NCBI GenBank assembly: GCA_021647445.1
Contig: JAKIUS010000125.1
Coordinates: 1-5,663, forward strand
Length of the DNA stretch: 5,663 bases
Origin: Geopsychrobacter sp.
GTDB lineage: Bacteria; Desulfobacterota; Desulfuromonadia; Desulfuromonadales; Geopsychrobacteraceae
Direction: 5' to 3'
Shown here in pieces: positions 5,616-5,663 of the stretch. The first letter of the stretch is position 1. Every line of letters starts with the position of its first letter. A program made the position numbers and the translations under genes. The notes beneath the pieces were generated by a model. It was not told the origin of the DNA, made no database searches, and saw nothing but the letters and a program-made list of their open reading frames with translations.

Positions 5616-5663
5616 ATGGAAAGATATGAGCGTTTTCTCAGCCGATATCTTGTTTTACTTGCT
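5616..5663 (+). CDS. Possible beginning of the riboswitch-controlled gene (partial, start uncertain)
   Basis: Two frames start near the right edge and stay open to it. ATG at 5616 gives MERYERFLSRYLVLLA, a basic start leading into a hydrophobic stretch as in a signal or membrane sequence, but it has no clear ribosome-binding site. ATG at 5626, in another frame, gives MSVFSADILFYL with a GGA (5618-5620) five bases upstream. Only 12 to 16 residues are visible, so no product can be named, and the true start could also lie beyond the window. That a gene follows is inferred from the riboswitch and terminator about 70 bases upstream. Confidence 0.25.
   Translation, partial: MERYERFLSRYLVLLA

Noticed and set aside
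1..5663. CRISPR array, tRNA, rRNA, insertion sequence or phage genes
   Set aside because: No regularly spaced repeats, cloverleaf sequence, terminal inverted repeats, transposase or phage-like proteins are visible.

Overview
The window looks like chromosomal DNA from a free-living Gram-negative deltaproteobacterium, most likely of the Desulfuromonadales (Geobacter/Desulfuromonas/Pelobacter-like). This is inferred from an A2-type haem-copper oxidase with an adjacent Sco protein, a KamA-family aminomutase, and above all a GEMM-I riboswitch carrying the A20 variant known from Geobacter. No species is claimed.

Left part (1-2686, minus strand): a terminal-oxidase operon transcribed right to left. 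It runs from a membrane-anchored Sco copper chaperone (TTG start, 2686) through cytochrome c oxidase subunit I (1886-261) to the beginning of subunit III (from 271, cut by the window edge). The genes overlap by 4 and 11 bases, so they are probably translationally coupled. Subunit I keeps all metal ligands but has Ala in place of the classical D-channel glutamate inside a YSHPAVY motif, which marks the A2 subtype. No subunit II gene lies in the visible part.

Middle (2687-2869): a divergent promoter region, with a perfect TATAAT facing the oxidase operon and a TTGGCA-N18-TAAGAT promoter candidate facing right.

Right part (2870-5030, plus strand): a four-gene operon of slyX, a membrane-anchored rhodanese, a DoxX/MauE-like four-helix membrane protein and a KamA-family radical-SAM aminomutase. 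All junctions are 4- to 8-base start/stop overlaps. The rhodanese domain (two cysteines) and the CGC motif of the MauE-like protein are both predicted to face the periplasm, so these two may form a sulfur/thiol redox pair. The aminomutase retains the lysine-binding aspartates of lysine 2,3-aminomutase.

Far right (5031-5663): about 400 bases of AT-rich DNA without a convincing gene, then a cyclic-dinucleotide (GEMM-I) riboswitch aptamer at about 5433-5529. Its 3' strand overlaps a strong intrinsic terminator (5518-5547). The key ligand-recognition base is A instead of G, predicting a 3',3'-cGAMP (c-AMP-GMP) sensor, and the overlap predicts ligand-induced read-through (ON switch). The controlled gene begins at or just beyond the right edge and cannot be identified here.
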